This document shows, one piece after another, positions 1-7,668 of a stretch of 53,474 nucleotides of DNA; the first letter of the stretch is position 1; each line of letters starts with the position of its first letter. The stretch lies in the IMG/VR virus record IMGVR_UViG_3300050139_000115, positions 1 through 53,474 of that record, one strand, 5' to 3'. Under the pieces are notes generated by a model. That model made no database searches, was not told the origin of the DNA, and worked only from the letters and a program-made list of their open reading frames with translations. Made by a program: the position numbers and the translations under genes. This stretch comes from a virus.

Positions 1-127
1 ACGACTCGAAAATCATCCCCCTGCAGCAGCTTTACCTTTCAACCCTTGTCGCCCTCGTCAACGCCGACAAACTGGACGCGGTGCAGCAAGACCTCGGCCA
101 GGATGCCGGCCGCTTGTGGCTGGTGAG
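1..127. repeat. Terminal direct overlap, identical to 53348-53474
   Basis: Bases 1-127 are identical to 53348-53474, the last 127 bases of the window. The repeat lies inside a single open reading frame that stays in frame across it. An exact overlap of this length is typical of a circular molecule assembled with a fixed k-mer, so it is more likely an assembly sign of circularity than a biological terminal repeat. Confidence 0.95.
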
Positions 128-332
128 CAACGGTAGCACCGTCCCGGTAGCGCAGATCGCCTACAAGTTTGGCATCGACGACGTGCAGCTTGTGATCATC
201 ACCCGCGACGAGCGGAAACTTTCGCGCCTCGTCAAGTACGCCGAAGGCATCGACGGGTTTCTGGAAGAGTTGCAAAAATTCCTCCAGGCGAACCGCTTGA
301 CAGATGTCAGCAAGCGCAAGCGCGCCGCCTAA
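1..332 (+). CDS. Hypothetical protein, 3' part of the gene that crosses the circular junction
   Basis: This is the C-terminal part of a protein whose ATG is at 53344 near the other end of the window; the 127-base terminal overlap puts both pieces in one frame. The joined product is about 109 residues, mostly alpha-helical in look, with a basic end (KRKRAA). I recognise no family. It follows the DUF932-type gene by about 56 bases and precedes the clamp-like gene, so it is probably in the same early + strand transcript. It is complete only when the sequence is circularised. Confidence 0.8.
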   Translation, partial: DSKIIPLQQLYLSTLVALVNADKLDAVQQDLGQDAGRLWLVSNGSTVPVAQIAYKFGIDDVQLVIITRDERKLSRLVKYAEGIDGFLEELQKFLQANRLTDVSKRKRAA

Positions 333-427
333 TGCCTCAGCGTCTGCCCGGTGACAGCGGGCAGCAACGGATGCACTACCGCAACCGCAGGCGCCTCGGC
401 TGAATCCGGGGCTATAGGAGCAATACC

Positions 428-1669
428 ATGAAAACCACCAACAAAGGCAGGATCACCAACCCGGCGCAAGCCTGGGCCCCCGCTCACCGCGAGAACGAGG
501 ATCGCCGCAACGCGCCTCACGTCGCCGCCTGCGAACTCTCGCGCATCACCGATGGCAAGCTTGCCCTGCGGTTCGCGCTGATGGAATACCGCGCCAGGTC
601 GGAATACGGCGACGGCTGGCGCGAACGTCTGGCCTATGAGGTCGAGTGCGAGGAAACCCGCGTGCTTGACCAGGACGAAGCCAGCGATCAAGCCGACGAC
701 GAATACGACTTCCGCCAGGAACAGTCGGAGCACGACGAACATTGCAGCGTTGGCCAAGTTGTCCCGTTTGAGGCCGCCGAACAGCCCAACACGACGCCGC
801 CGCTCCAGCCCTTACAATCCCTCATCCTGCCGCTCAAGTTGATCGCCTCGGCCCTCCATATCGCGGCCAAAGACGACATACGCTACTATCTCTGCGGCGT
901 GTACATCCACGCGGTCGACGGCGAAATCCGCGTCTGCTCAACCGACGGCCACCGGCTGCTGGTATCCAGGTTCGAGATCGGCAAGGACTCGCCGGTCCCA
1001 ACCTGGGCCGAGGAAGGCATCATCATTCCCCGGAACGACCTGGCCCAGATGCTCCCGCTGCTCACCAAAAACGCGATCGGCAACAAATGGGACCACAGCG
1101 AGCCCTCGCTTGTCATCGACTACGGCAAGGGCAACCCGGAAATGTTTATCCGCAGCTCGAACGGCTTCGCGCAGTTCAAGGTTAAGCCACTCGACGGAAA
1201 GTTCCCGGACTACGCCAAAATCCTGGCGAGCAGCGGCGCCACCCTGGCCCGCGGCGACAACGAAGCCATGACCGCCTCGGCCATCAAGTCGCAATACCTC
1301 AAGAGCGTCGCCGAAGTGGCCGACAAACTTGGAGCGGGCGCGGTGCATTCATTCATCAACGGCAGCGACGCCTCGGCCGCTTTCTTTACGTTCGACGGCG
1401 CCCCGGATACGGTGCTGATCGTGATGCCGATGCGCTGCGGCGAAGCGGTGTCCGACAGCGTGGTGAAGCTGATCGGCTCTAACGCGGTCTCCCTTTCGAT
1501 CATCGCGATGAAGGCGCACATCACGCGTACCACCAAACTGTTGGCTAGCGCCAAAGGCCACGATGCGCAAGAGCTGGAAGCGAAGCGGATCGGCTACCAG
1601 GATCGCATCGCGCACCTGATGGCGCTCACCGGGAACGGTCCGAAGCAACTGGCGGCGCCGACAGCGTAA
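428..1669 (+). CDS. Sliding-clamp-like protein (DNA polymerase III beta subunit-like) with N-terminal extension
   Basis: The C-terminal two thirds (about residues 130-400 of 413) look like a DnaN beta clamp. There is a YLCGVYIH strand, STDGHRLL at 171-178, a FPDYAKIL segment and a VLIVMPMR ending, all clamp hallmarks. The first 130 residues are not clamp-like and include a very acidic stretch around 80-110. Bacterial clamps are about 366 residues, so the clamp part is shortened and the protein is a variant. AGGAG sits 7 bases before the ATG. It may tether host polymerase to phage DNA or compete with the host clamp; the function is inferred. Confidence 0.7.
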   Translation: MKTTNKGRITNPAQAWAPAHRENEDRRNAPHVAACELSRITDGKLALRFALMEYRARSEYGDGWRERLAYEVECEETRVLDQDEASDQADDEYDFRQEQSEHDEHCSVGQVVPFEAAEQPNTTPPLQPLQSLILPLKLIASALHIAAKDDIRYYLCGVYIHAVDGEIRVCSTDGHRLLVSRFEIGKDSPVPTWAEEGIIIPRNDLAQMLPLLTKNAIGNKWDHSEPSLVIDYGKGNPEMFIRSSNGFAQFKVKPLDGKFPDYAKILASSGATLARGDNEAMTASAIKSQYLKSVAEVADKLGAGAVHSFINGSDASAAFFTFDGAPDTVLIVMPMRCGEAVSDSVVKLIGSNAVSLSIIAMKAHITRTTKLLASAKGHDAQELEAKRIGYQDRIAHLMALTGNGPKQLAAPTA

Positions 1670-1678
1670 ATCGATTCA

Positions 1679-1702
1679 ACCGGCGGGCCTTTGCTCGCCG
1701 GT
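1679..1702 (+). other. Ten-base-pair hairpin after the clamp-like gene
   Basis: A 10-bp stem (one G-T pair) with a CTTT loop lies 10 bases after the clamp-like stop codon. No T-tract follows, so it is not a canonical intrinsic terminator. It may protect the 3' end of the upstream message or attenuate the next genes. Confidence 0.4.
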
Positions 1703-1716
1703 CACCAGGAGCTAAA

Positions 1717-1782
1717 ATGAAACTCGAATTCAGCACCGCACCCTTCGAGGAGCAACACCATGACTGCACACCCAAACCGTAG
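1717..1782 (+). CDS. Possible 21-residue leader peptide
   Basis: A short frame starts at ATG 1717 with AGGAG 5 bases upstream and ends at 1782, overlapping the start of the HTH gene by 23 bases. The strong ribosome site and the overlap suggest a translated leader that could couple to the HTH gene. Its length gives no family signal, and it may be only a chance frame. Confidence 0.3.
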   Translation: MKLEFSTAPFEEQHHDCTPKP

Positions 1783-1990
1783 CAAACACAACCCGTCAGT
1801 GTCGCGCAACCCAACGCCGGCCGAAATAAAAACGGCACGCGAGTCGGTGGGTCTGACTCAGACCGAAGCGGCCGACCTCGTGCACACGACGTGCCGCACC
1901 TATCAACAGTGGGAAGCCGGCGATCGTCGCATGCACCCCGCTATGTGGGAACTTTTCAACATCAAAATCAAACGAAGGATCACCAAATGA
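1760..1990 (+). CDS. Small helix-turn-helix DNA-binding protein
   Basis: A 76-residue protein with an XRE-like helix-turn-helix at about 22-65: ARESVGLTQTEAADLVHTT is the first part, followed by a recognition helix with QQWEAGDRRM. It has its own GAGGAG 7 bases before the ATG. Its stop overlaps the start of the radical SAM gene by 4 bases (ATGA), so the two are translationally coupled. It is probably a local transcription regulator or accessory DNA binder; the target is unknown. Confidence 0.7.
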   Translation: MTAHPNRSKHNPSVSRNPTPAEIKTARESVGLTQTEAADLVHTTCRTYQQWEAGDRRMHPAMWELFNIKIKRRITK

Positions 1991-2832
1991 ACCAGCAAAC
2001 CATTGCAATGCCTGCCAGCACCCGTGGCACGCCCATAATCAACCCGGACGGCGCATCCATCAAGGGGTGCTCTTTCATCTACGCGCCAGCGGGCCAGGCC
2101 GGTGAGTATTCGCCACTCGCTACCAACCCGTACCGCGGCTGCGGCCACGGCTGCGTGTACTGCTACGTGCCGGATGTGCTGCGCATGAAGCGTACCGAGT
2201 TCGACGCCGGCGCTGTCCCACGCGCCGATTTTCTCCTGAGCCTACAGAAGGATGCGCGTAAGTACCAAGCGGCTGGATTGACTGGCCAGGTGATGCTCAG
2301 TTTCACCACCGACCCATACCACCCCGGCGACAATTCATTGACGCGCGACGTGCTAAAAAATCTACAACACCATGGCCTCGGCATCTGCACCCTGACCAAA
2401 GGCGGCGCGCGCGCGCTTCGCGATATCAATCTGTTCCGGCCGGAACGCGACGCTTTCGCTTCAACGCTCACCAGCCTGGACGATCGGTTTTCCAAAAAAT
2501 GGGAACGCAACGCGGCGCTGCCATCGGATCGAATCGCTACCCTCAAGAAGTTTCACGACGCCGGAATTTTCACATGGGTCAGCCTCGAGCCCACGATCGA
2601 CTGCGACAGCAGCCTCGCGATCGTGCGCGAGACGCACAGCTTCGTCGATCTGTTCAAGATCGGCCGCGTGAATTACTTGCCGATGACAAAGACCACCGAC
2701 TGGCGCGGATACACCGAACGCATGATCGAGCTATGCCAGCAGCTCGGGGCCAAAACCTACATCAAGAAAGACCTTCAGCCGTTTCTACCGAAAGGCTACT
2801 CGAACCCACTCCGGGTACCACAGCATCATTGA
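1987..2832 (+). CDS. Radical SAM enzyme, phage Gp37/Gp68-like
   Basis: The 281-residue product has a CX3CX2C cluster at Cys52, Cys56 and Cys59 (GCGHGCVYC), which binds the [4Fe-4S] cluster that cleaves S-adenosylmethionine. Downstream TTDPYHP and TKGGARALR fit the SplB-like radical SAM proteins often annotated in phages as Gp37/Gp68 family. The reaction is unknown; DNA or nucleotide modification is a reasonable guess. The ATG at 1987 was chosen over upstream frame extension because of the ATGA overlap. The 3' end overlaps the convergent methyltransferase gene by 71 bases. Confidence 0.75.
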   Translation: MNQQTIAMPASTRGTPIINPDGASIKGCSFIYAPAGQAGEYSPLATNPYRGCGHGCVYCYVPDVLRMKRTEFDAGAVPRADFLLSLQKDARKYQAAGLTGQVMLSFTTDPYHPGDNSLTRDVLKNLQHHGLGICTLTKGGARALRDINLFRPERDAFASTLTSLDDRFSKKWERNAALPSDRIATLKKFHDAGIFTWVSLEPTIDCDSSLAIVRETHSFVDLFKIGRVNYLPMTKTTDWRGYTERMIELCQQLGAKTYIKKDLQPFLPKGYSNPLRVPQHH

Positions 2833-3430
2833 GCCCCACCATCACCACGCCGAAGTAAAGCATCGCGCTGCCCTGCGCACGCTCGGCACACCAGCTTTTT
2901 TCAATCCGACAGTTCATCCGCCGCGCCATCGCGGAAATGGCGCGCGCGGCCAGTTCCTTTCCGGCCCGGCTTGATCCTGACAGCTTCGCCGTCGCGCCGG
3001 ACAATGTAGCAAGCGCGCCGGGTAGCGCACCGAATTTCAGTTTCAGGCCCGAGCCCTCGGTGAGCACGATCCCAATGCGCTCACCTGGCGCAACCTTTCG
3101 GCGCGCGGCGATGATGATGACAGGCTCCCACGGCGAGCCGTAACTATCCAGGTCGAAGATATGGAACGGCGCGAGGTCGATATTGCGAAGCACCCGCCTG
3201 CAGTCCGCCACAAACGCCAACCGGTCGCTGGGGAAGTAACGCACATCGCAACCCTCATAGCCACCAGGTGCGCGATGCCAGACCGCCGCATACATCGCCC
3301 CTTCGCCAGCGAAGCAATCAAACACGCGACCGCCTACCGCGTCCAGCACCAACTCGCGCAGCTTCACCTTGTCCGGTAGGCTCGCGGCGTGGTTGTCCAC
3401 TTTCTTGACCTTCGACAACCGCACCTGCAT
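2762..3430 (-). CDS. SAM-dependent methyltransferase, Trm1-like motifs
   Basis: VFDCFAGEGAMY (about residues 36-47) is a class I methyltransferase SAM-binding motif, and DLDSYGSPWEP (about 94-104) resembles the D-P-(F/Y)-G-S-P motif of Trm1-type tRNA guanine-N2 methyltransferases. The protein is far smaller (222 residues) than Trm1, so the substrate could be RNA or DNA. It is the last gene of the leftward early operon. A GTG at 3451 is an alternative start; neither has a good ribosome site. Its 3' end runs 71 bases into the opposite-strand radical SAM gene. Confidence 0.55.
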   Translation of the reverse strand: MQVRLSKVKKVDNHAASLPDKVKLRELVLDAVGGRVFDCFAGEGAMYAAVWHRAPGGYEGCDVRYFPSDRLAFVADCRRVLRNIDLAPFHIFDLDSYGSPWEPVIIIAARRKVAPGERIGIVLTEGSGLKLKFGALPGALATLSGATAKLSGSSRAGKELAARAISAMARRMNCRIEKSWCAERAQGSAMLYFGVVMVGLNDAVVPGVGSSSLSVETAEGLS

Positions 3431-3460
3431 TTTGGATTTCACGCCCAGCACCCGTCTGCT

Positions 3461-4129
3461 CTAAAACAGCGCATTGATCGTGCCGAGTTCGACTTCGACC
3501 CCTTCAAGATTGGCGGTCGCATCGCGCAGCGCCTTCAGGACCAGCGCCTGCTGCTTCAGCGGCCCGCGTAGAGAGATCCAAAATCGGTCCTGCAACTGGC
3601 TTATCTCCACCGCCGAGACGCCAGACGAGGCCGCGCGCATTGTCTGATCCAGCTCATCCGGTTCGAAGCCGGCCAATTCGACCGCGAAGCCGAGTTGCTT
3701 GAGATCCGCCAACTCCAGCGCCAGCAGCCCTTCGTCCCATCCCGCATTGAGCGCGAGCTTGTTGTCCGCCAGTACATACGCCCGGAACTGCGCATCGGTC
3801 CATCCGCGCACATCGAGCACCGGGATCGTGCCGGCGGGGAACGGCTCGATAGGTTCGGCGCCGGGTATTTCACCCGCAGCCCTTCCCGGCGCGGGATAAA
3901 TGGTCTTCCCCTGCGCGTAGAGCGCGCGCACCGCCTCGATGGTGCCGTGGCCCTTGGCAAGCGTCCCGTCGCGCACCACGACCGCGCCGACGAAGCCGAA
4001 CTCGTCGATACTCGCCGCGAGCTGCGCAATCTGCTCGGTAGGATGCACGCGCGCGTTGCGCTTGTATGGCGACAGCGATTCAATCATCCGATATTCAACC
4101 GCTATTTTCCGTTTTACGGCACCACTCAT
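3461..4129 (-). CDS. ParB-like nuclease-domain protein
   Basis: The N-terminal half carries a ParB/Srx-type fold: SPYKRNARVHPTEQIAQLA, GFVGAVVVRDG and GHGTIEAVRALY follow the order of ParB boxes with the GHG variant common in phage ParB-methylase proteins. The rest (about 130-222) is unrecognised. ATG 4129 is preceded by AGGAGG about 9 bases upstream, which decides against the start ten codons earlier. It lies between an HNH nuclease and a methyltransferase, so a role with DNA modification or nicking is likely rather than partition. Confidence 0.65.
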   Translation of the reverse strand: MSGAVKRKIAVEYRMIESLSPYKRNARVHPTEQIAQLAASIDEFGFVGAVVVRDGTLAKGHGTIEAVRALYAQGKTIYPAPGRAAGEIPGAEPIEPFPAGTIPVLDVRGWTDAQFRAYVLADNKLALNAGWDEGLLALELADLKQLGFAVELAGFEPDELDQTMRAASSGVSAVEISQLQDRFWISLRGPLKQQALVLKALRDATANLEGVEVELGTINALF

Positions 4130-4218
4130 CCCGACCCCCCCCCTCCTAATTTCGCGCACGGCGAAATGATGCTAGATAACGGTACAGCGCGGGGCGGTTG
4201 TAGACTTTCGAGCCACCC

Positions 4219-4593
4219 CTACCCCTCGCGACCGAAGCCGCCATCCTCGGTTGCGGTTTTCTTATCGTGACACACTTTCGCCATCGATTGCCAGTTACGC
4301 GGGTCCCAGAACAACACCATGTCCCCACGGTGCGGCTTGATGTGATCGACCACCGTGGCAAGGGTCACACGCTTACGGCCTTCGTCGCAGTCCTGGCATT
4401 GACACAACGGATGCGCGCGCAAAAACGCCTTGCTTGTTTGCTGCCAACGATATCCGTAGCCGCGTGCGGTCGGTGATCCTCGATCTCGTTCGTACTGCCG
4501 TGATACCGCTTTCAAGTGTGCGGGGCAGCGGCCCTTGTCCGTAAGTGCGCCACACCCTTGTTCATTGCATGGGCGCAGCGGGGCATTTGGCAT
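4219..4593 (-). CDS. HNH endonuclease
   Basis: This 124-residue protein has paired cysteines near the N-terminus (C-x4-C and further C-x2-C) and an HNH core: VVDHIKPHRGD, then DPRNWQSMAKVCHDKKT. The order His-Asn-His/Lys with FWDPRNWQ is typical of phage HNH nucleases. Such enzymes usually sit next to terminase and help packaging; here the gene is in the early operon, so a role in replication, recombination or as a free-standing homing nuclease is also possible. Confidence 0.8.
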   Translation of the reverse strand: MPNAPLRPCNEQGCGALTDKGRCPAHLKAVSRQYERDRGSPTARGYGYRWQQTSKAFLRAHPLCQCQDCDEGRKRVTLATVVDHIKPHRGDMVLFWDPRNWQSMAKVCHDKKTATEDGGFGREG

Positions 4594-4932
4594 AATCTAG
4601 TCGCGTCTGCAACCTACTCGCTGCGTCCGCTCGCTACCGGCTAATAGTAGGCACCAGCGGCATCCGCTTTCGGCTGTCCTTAAATGAAAACGGCCAGCAA
4701 CCTTTCGGCTCTGGCCGGTACTGTGCCCCACATCGGGGGCTCGCTTGTGTGCGCGCCGCGTGCGGGGTGCTGCTGTATTGGGGCCGTGCCGCAGTTCCAT
4801 CTATGGATTCACAACTGCGGTCGTGCCCCTTCGGGTATTCAATTCTTCATGGCGAGCGAAAGCGCCTCATCGACTCCTCGGGTACTTGGTCACAGCGCAC
4901 GCTGATGAGACCCAAAGGATGGATAGTGCTCG
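4594..4932. other. Gene-free region rich in inverted repeats
   Basis: No convincing gene is seen in these 339 bases. A 67-codon frame on the - strand (4597-4800) lacks a ribosome site and has an unnatural composition. At least three hairpins can be drawn: 4690-4716 (7-bp stem), 4725-4742 (5-bp stem) and a long interrupted one at 4780-4829 with an 8-bp and a 5-bp perfect stem. A structured RNA or a leader of the HNH gene is possible; the strand cannot be decided. Confidence 0.4.
4780..4829. repeat. Fifty-base interrupted inverted repeat
   Basis: The outer arms GGGGC/GCCCC enclose a 4x4 internal loop, then CCGCAGTT/AACTGCGG (8 bp, perfect) and an inner CCAT/ATGG. The symmetry is too long to be usual by chance in a gene-free stretch. 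No T-tract follows on either strand, so it is not a simple terminator. Confidence 0.45.
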
Positions 4933-5595
4933 CTACTTGCTGACGGATGGCAGCGTACCACGTTTTAATTGTGCCCGCAAGGGTCCGACGTTGCTGTCTT
5001 CGATCTTCTGCAGCAAGGCATGCGCCTTGACTAATCGTCCTTCCCAGTGCATCTCATAGCTTTCGCGCGATACGCTCAATGCCTGCTGCCTGGACCTGTG
5101 ATCCACCCGTGCAAGTCCGGCACCGCGGCAGAGCGCGCATGTCTTGGTCTGCGTATCACGGCCACGAATTTTGCCGATTGCAACCTGCCCACCACCGCCG
5201 CATTGGGCGCAGCGGTCATATAGATATTCGACGACAACGAGCGCGGCAAAACGAAACACGAGCGCATTGCCATCGCGAACACACCAATGCGCGTACTCGC
5301 GTTGTCGTCGCAAATAGTCGGCAAAGAGCAGAATCGCCGGGCGCACAGCCGCGCGATCGAGACCATACTTGGCGCGATCAAGGAGCGCCGCCATACGTCT
5401 TCGTGGGTTGATCTCCGCCACGCCAACCGCAGTCAGCTTCGCCTGCATTCGGCCGGCGTCCGAGTCAAAATAGCGATTGTGCGCTGCGGCGCCGAGCGCG
5501 CCGACAACACTTACCGCATGCCTGCCAGGACTTAGGTTCGTTGCGTTTACGGCCGTACCCAACATATCCTGGATCGAAACGACTGGCTCTTTCAT
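4933..5595 (-). CDS. Zinc-finger protein, possibly antiterminator-like
   Basis: The 220-residue protein holds two cysteine pairs, CAQCGGGG and CALCRGAG, about 20 residues apart, a DnaJ-like or zinc-ribbon pattern also seen in Q-type phage antitermination proteins. The N-terminal half is helical and basic. Position in the early operon and the need to read through several terminators in the late region would suit an antiterminator, but this is inference. Its ATG overlaps the stop of the gene upstream by 4 bases. Confidence 0.5.
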   Translation of the reverse strand: MKEPVVSIQDMLGTAVNATNLSPGRHAVSVVGALGAAAHNRYFDSDAGRMQAKLTAVGVAEINPRRRMAALLDRAKYGLDRAAVRPAILLFADYLRRQREYAHWCVRDGNALVFRFAALVVVEYLYDRCAQCGGGGQVAIGKIRGRDTQTKTCALCRGAGLARVDHRSRQQALSVSRESYEMHWEGRLVKAHALLQKIEDSNVGPLRAQLKRGTLPSVSK

Positions 5596-5870
5596 CGCTG
5601 TCCTTTCATGACCTTCCCCACCAACTCCCTTATCCGCATGCGCTTGATCAGCCGCATGGTGCCGGCGCCAAGCAAGCGGTCCTTGTGCATACGTCTGCGC
5701 TCACGTTCCACCCTGGCAATCTCAGTGCGTTCGATCCGCTCGGCCACGTCCGCCGGATCACCGTACATCCATGACGGCAGCAAGACTGCGCCGAGGGTTC
5801 GGCCCAACCCGGACAACGGGGGATACGGGGGATACGGGGGCTGTTTACAGCCCATTACCTTTTCTGTCAT
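5592..5870 (-). CDS. Hypothetical basic protein
   Basis: The protein has a proline-tyrosine stretch (PPYPPYPP) and a long charged helix (AERIERTEIARVERERRR). AGGGA lies 8 bases before ATG 5870, so I prefer it to the upstream ATG at 5918. The stop overlaps the zinc-finger gene start (ATGA). The PPYPPYPP run is encoded by tandem GGGGGATAC repeats, which may be DNA sites as much as coding sequence. Function unknown. Confidence 0.55.
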   Translation of the reverse strand: MTEKVMGCKQPPYPPYPPLSGLGRTLGAVLLPSWMYGDPADVAERIERTEIARVERERRRMHKDRLLGAGTMRLIKRMRIRELVGKVMKGQR

Positions 5871-5961
5871 TTTCTCTTTCCCTATTCCGACGTTCCCTTT
5901 CATCTTCTTATTTTTCATCTTTTCAAAACCTATAAAGAAAGGACCACACGTATCCCCCGTT
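5815..5961. repeat. Thirteen-base inverted repeat with tandem GGGGGATAC copies
   Basis: AACGGGGGATACG at 5815-5827 recurs as its exact reverse complement at 5949-5961. The GGGGGATAC unit is repeated in tandem next to the first arm (5818-5840) and a shortened form (GATCCCCCGTT) is near 6059. The set flanks the end of the helicase gene, so it may be iteron-like binding sites for replication, or a conserved coding repeat. Confidence 0.4.
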
Positions 5962-6066
5962 TGCGTGCCGCACTAATCCGGTGCCATGGCTTGAGTCGAA
6001 AAAAAAGTTTCGCCTGACACTTTTTGGCGGCGGCTGCAAACCTGCCCCGCATGCCCCGATCCCCCG

Positions 6067-7668
6067 TTAGCTGATTGGCATTATCTTCACCTTCCACAGT
6101 CTCACGTGATCGCGCTCGCCAGCGCTAACAATTTGTTTTCCATTGACAATGCGGCTTGAGTGGCGCCGCATCCAATAGCCAAGGCGGGCGCTGTCGATGG
6201 CGCCGGCGCGATCTTTTGCCACGTCCCGAAGCACCTGACCGAGCTTAGCTTCGGCTTCGGAAGTGACCGCACTGGTGACTTTCACAATGGCGTCGCGGCC
6301 AGTCATGGCCTCGTCGCCGAAGACCTCCAGCCATGCGTCGCACATACGCATGAGATCGGAGTGCTCCTGATCCTCATCCATCAACACCTGATGCGATAGG
6401 CGCGGGTCCGTGCAACCGACCCACACCAACGGAGCGCGAACCATCCTGGACCACGCCTCAAATCCGCCCCATGGGCCGACCCCTATATCCTCTGGTTTGA
6501 CCCCACTCACGACGAACGCACGCATCAGGGTCAGCCCGGCAATCACGAGCGCGGACCGATGCTCAAAGAAAAAATCCACCGCGTCGTAAGCAAAAGCCCG
6601 GTCTTCTGGCCGTTCCACCTTGGCGTCGAGGCGGCATAACATGGAGCGCGCGCGCAAGTCGCCGACGATCGATAAATGGTTGCCGGTCGCCAAAAACAAC
6701 ACCTGGGTCGGCGCGCGCACCGTGGCCGAGGAGCCGAGCAAGCGTTGTTTGAACTCCTCCGATGTGAGGATCGTGCACAACCATTCACCCTGCAACGGCC
6801 GCGTGACGTTATCGATCAGCACCACAGCATCGCCATCGAGCAACAGCGCGAGCGCGGTCTTTGCGGCTTCATCTTCTTTCGTCGGGTAGTTCATGGCCGG
6901 CGCCTTCGTACCCATGGCGAGGATGGCGATGCAATCAGCAAGTTTCGTCTTGCCGGAGCGCGCGGCGGGTGCCGTCAATCCACCCAAAGGGGCCGATGGC
7001 AGACTACGCCGCACCAGTGCGGTCAGGGCGAGGGATAGCGCGACGCCCAAGTCAACGCGCTCCTGAAATGGGAAAGTTTTGAACGCATCGAGCAGCACGT
7101 CGAGTGCCTCGCCAGCGTCATCGAGGGTCGGCTTATCTTTTACCTGCGGATACGCCGTCCCACAGGGGTCGTACCAGCATTGCGTTGCTGTGTCGTAGCC
7201 GGGCGTCTGCAGCAGCGATCCATCCGGTCTTAGAGTCGGCGTGCCGATCACCGCGCGCAGCGTCGGCAACTTCCAATGCCCCGAGCGCGCAAGGTACGTC
7301 TCGGCGACCATGCCGGGCGCATTGATACGGCGGTATTCCTCGGCGCGTGAATCCCAACGCTGCCAGCGTGCCGCGCGTGTGAGCGTCTCGACCAGGTACG
7401 GCTTGTCCACCATCAAGAGCCCCAGCGATCCCGCGGGCCGACGGAACTGACGCACAGTAGAGGCTTCGCGGATCACGATGCGCGCCAGCATTCCGCTGCG
7501 CTGGAACACGCGCACGTCGCCCTTGAGCAAGGCGGCCTCGGCCTCGTCGACGATGCCAGGCAATTGGCCGTCGCGCCAAACGATCTCTGGCAGCGTGAAA
7601 TCGTCGGGGTCATCCGGTGGGCCGCCCTTCTGAGCTGGCGTTTCCGCTCCAGTACCCGCGGTCCCGTC
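6067..7668 (-). CDS. Replicative AAA+ helicase part of primase-helicase (-1 frame of a split gene)
   Basis: This frame holds an ATPase with a Walker A-like APAARSGKTK, a Walker B-like AVVLIDN and a downstream ATGNHLSIVGDLRARSM segment with sensor and arginine residues, as in phage replicative helicases. The frame is open upstream to the A10 run at 7669-7678, where a -1 shift (A AAA AAG, 7668-7674) joins it to the Toprim frame for a product of about 751 residues. If started alone, TTG 7563 is the first listed codon, with no good ribosome site. It most likely works as the C-terminal half of the joined protein. Confidence 0.7.
   Translation of the reverse strand, partial: DGTAGTGAETPAQKGGPPDDPDDFTLPEIVWRDGQLPGIVDEAEAALLKGDVRVFQRSGMLARIVIREASTVRQFRRPAGSLGLLMVDKPYLVETLTRAARWQRWDSRAEEYRRINAPGMVAETYLARSGHWKLPTLRAVIGTPTLRPDGSLLQTPGYDTATQCWYDPCGTAYPQVKDKPTLDDAGEALDVLLDAFKTFPFQERVDLGVALSLALTALVRRSLPSAPLGGLTAPAARSGKTKLADCIAILAMGTKAPAMNYPTKEDEAAKTALALLLDGDAVVLIDNVTRPLQGEWLCTILTSEEFKQRLLGSSATVRAPTQVLFLATGNHLSIVGDLRARSMLCRLDAKVERPEDRAFAYDAVDFFFEHRSALVIAGLTLMRAFVVSGVKPEDIGVGPWGGFEAWSRMVRAPLVWVGCTDPRLSHQVLMDEDQEHSDLMRMCDAWLEVFGDEAMTGRDAIVKVTSAVTSEAEAKLGQVLRDVAKDRAGAIDSARLGYWMRRHSSRIVNGKQIVSAGERDHVRLWKVKIMPIS

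Noticed and set aside
4597-4800. A 67-codon leftward frame before the HNH gene
   Set aside because: No ribosome site, arginine-rich composition and overlap with strong inverted repeats make coding unlikely.
4899-4925. CTGATGAG resembling the core of a hammerhead ribozyme
   Set aside because: No GAAA follows at a suitable distance and no stem II or stem III can be drawn, also not in permuted forms.
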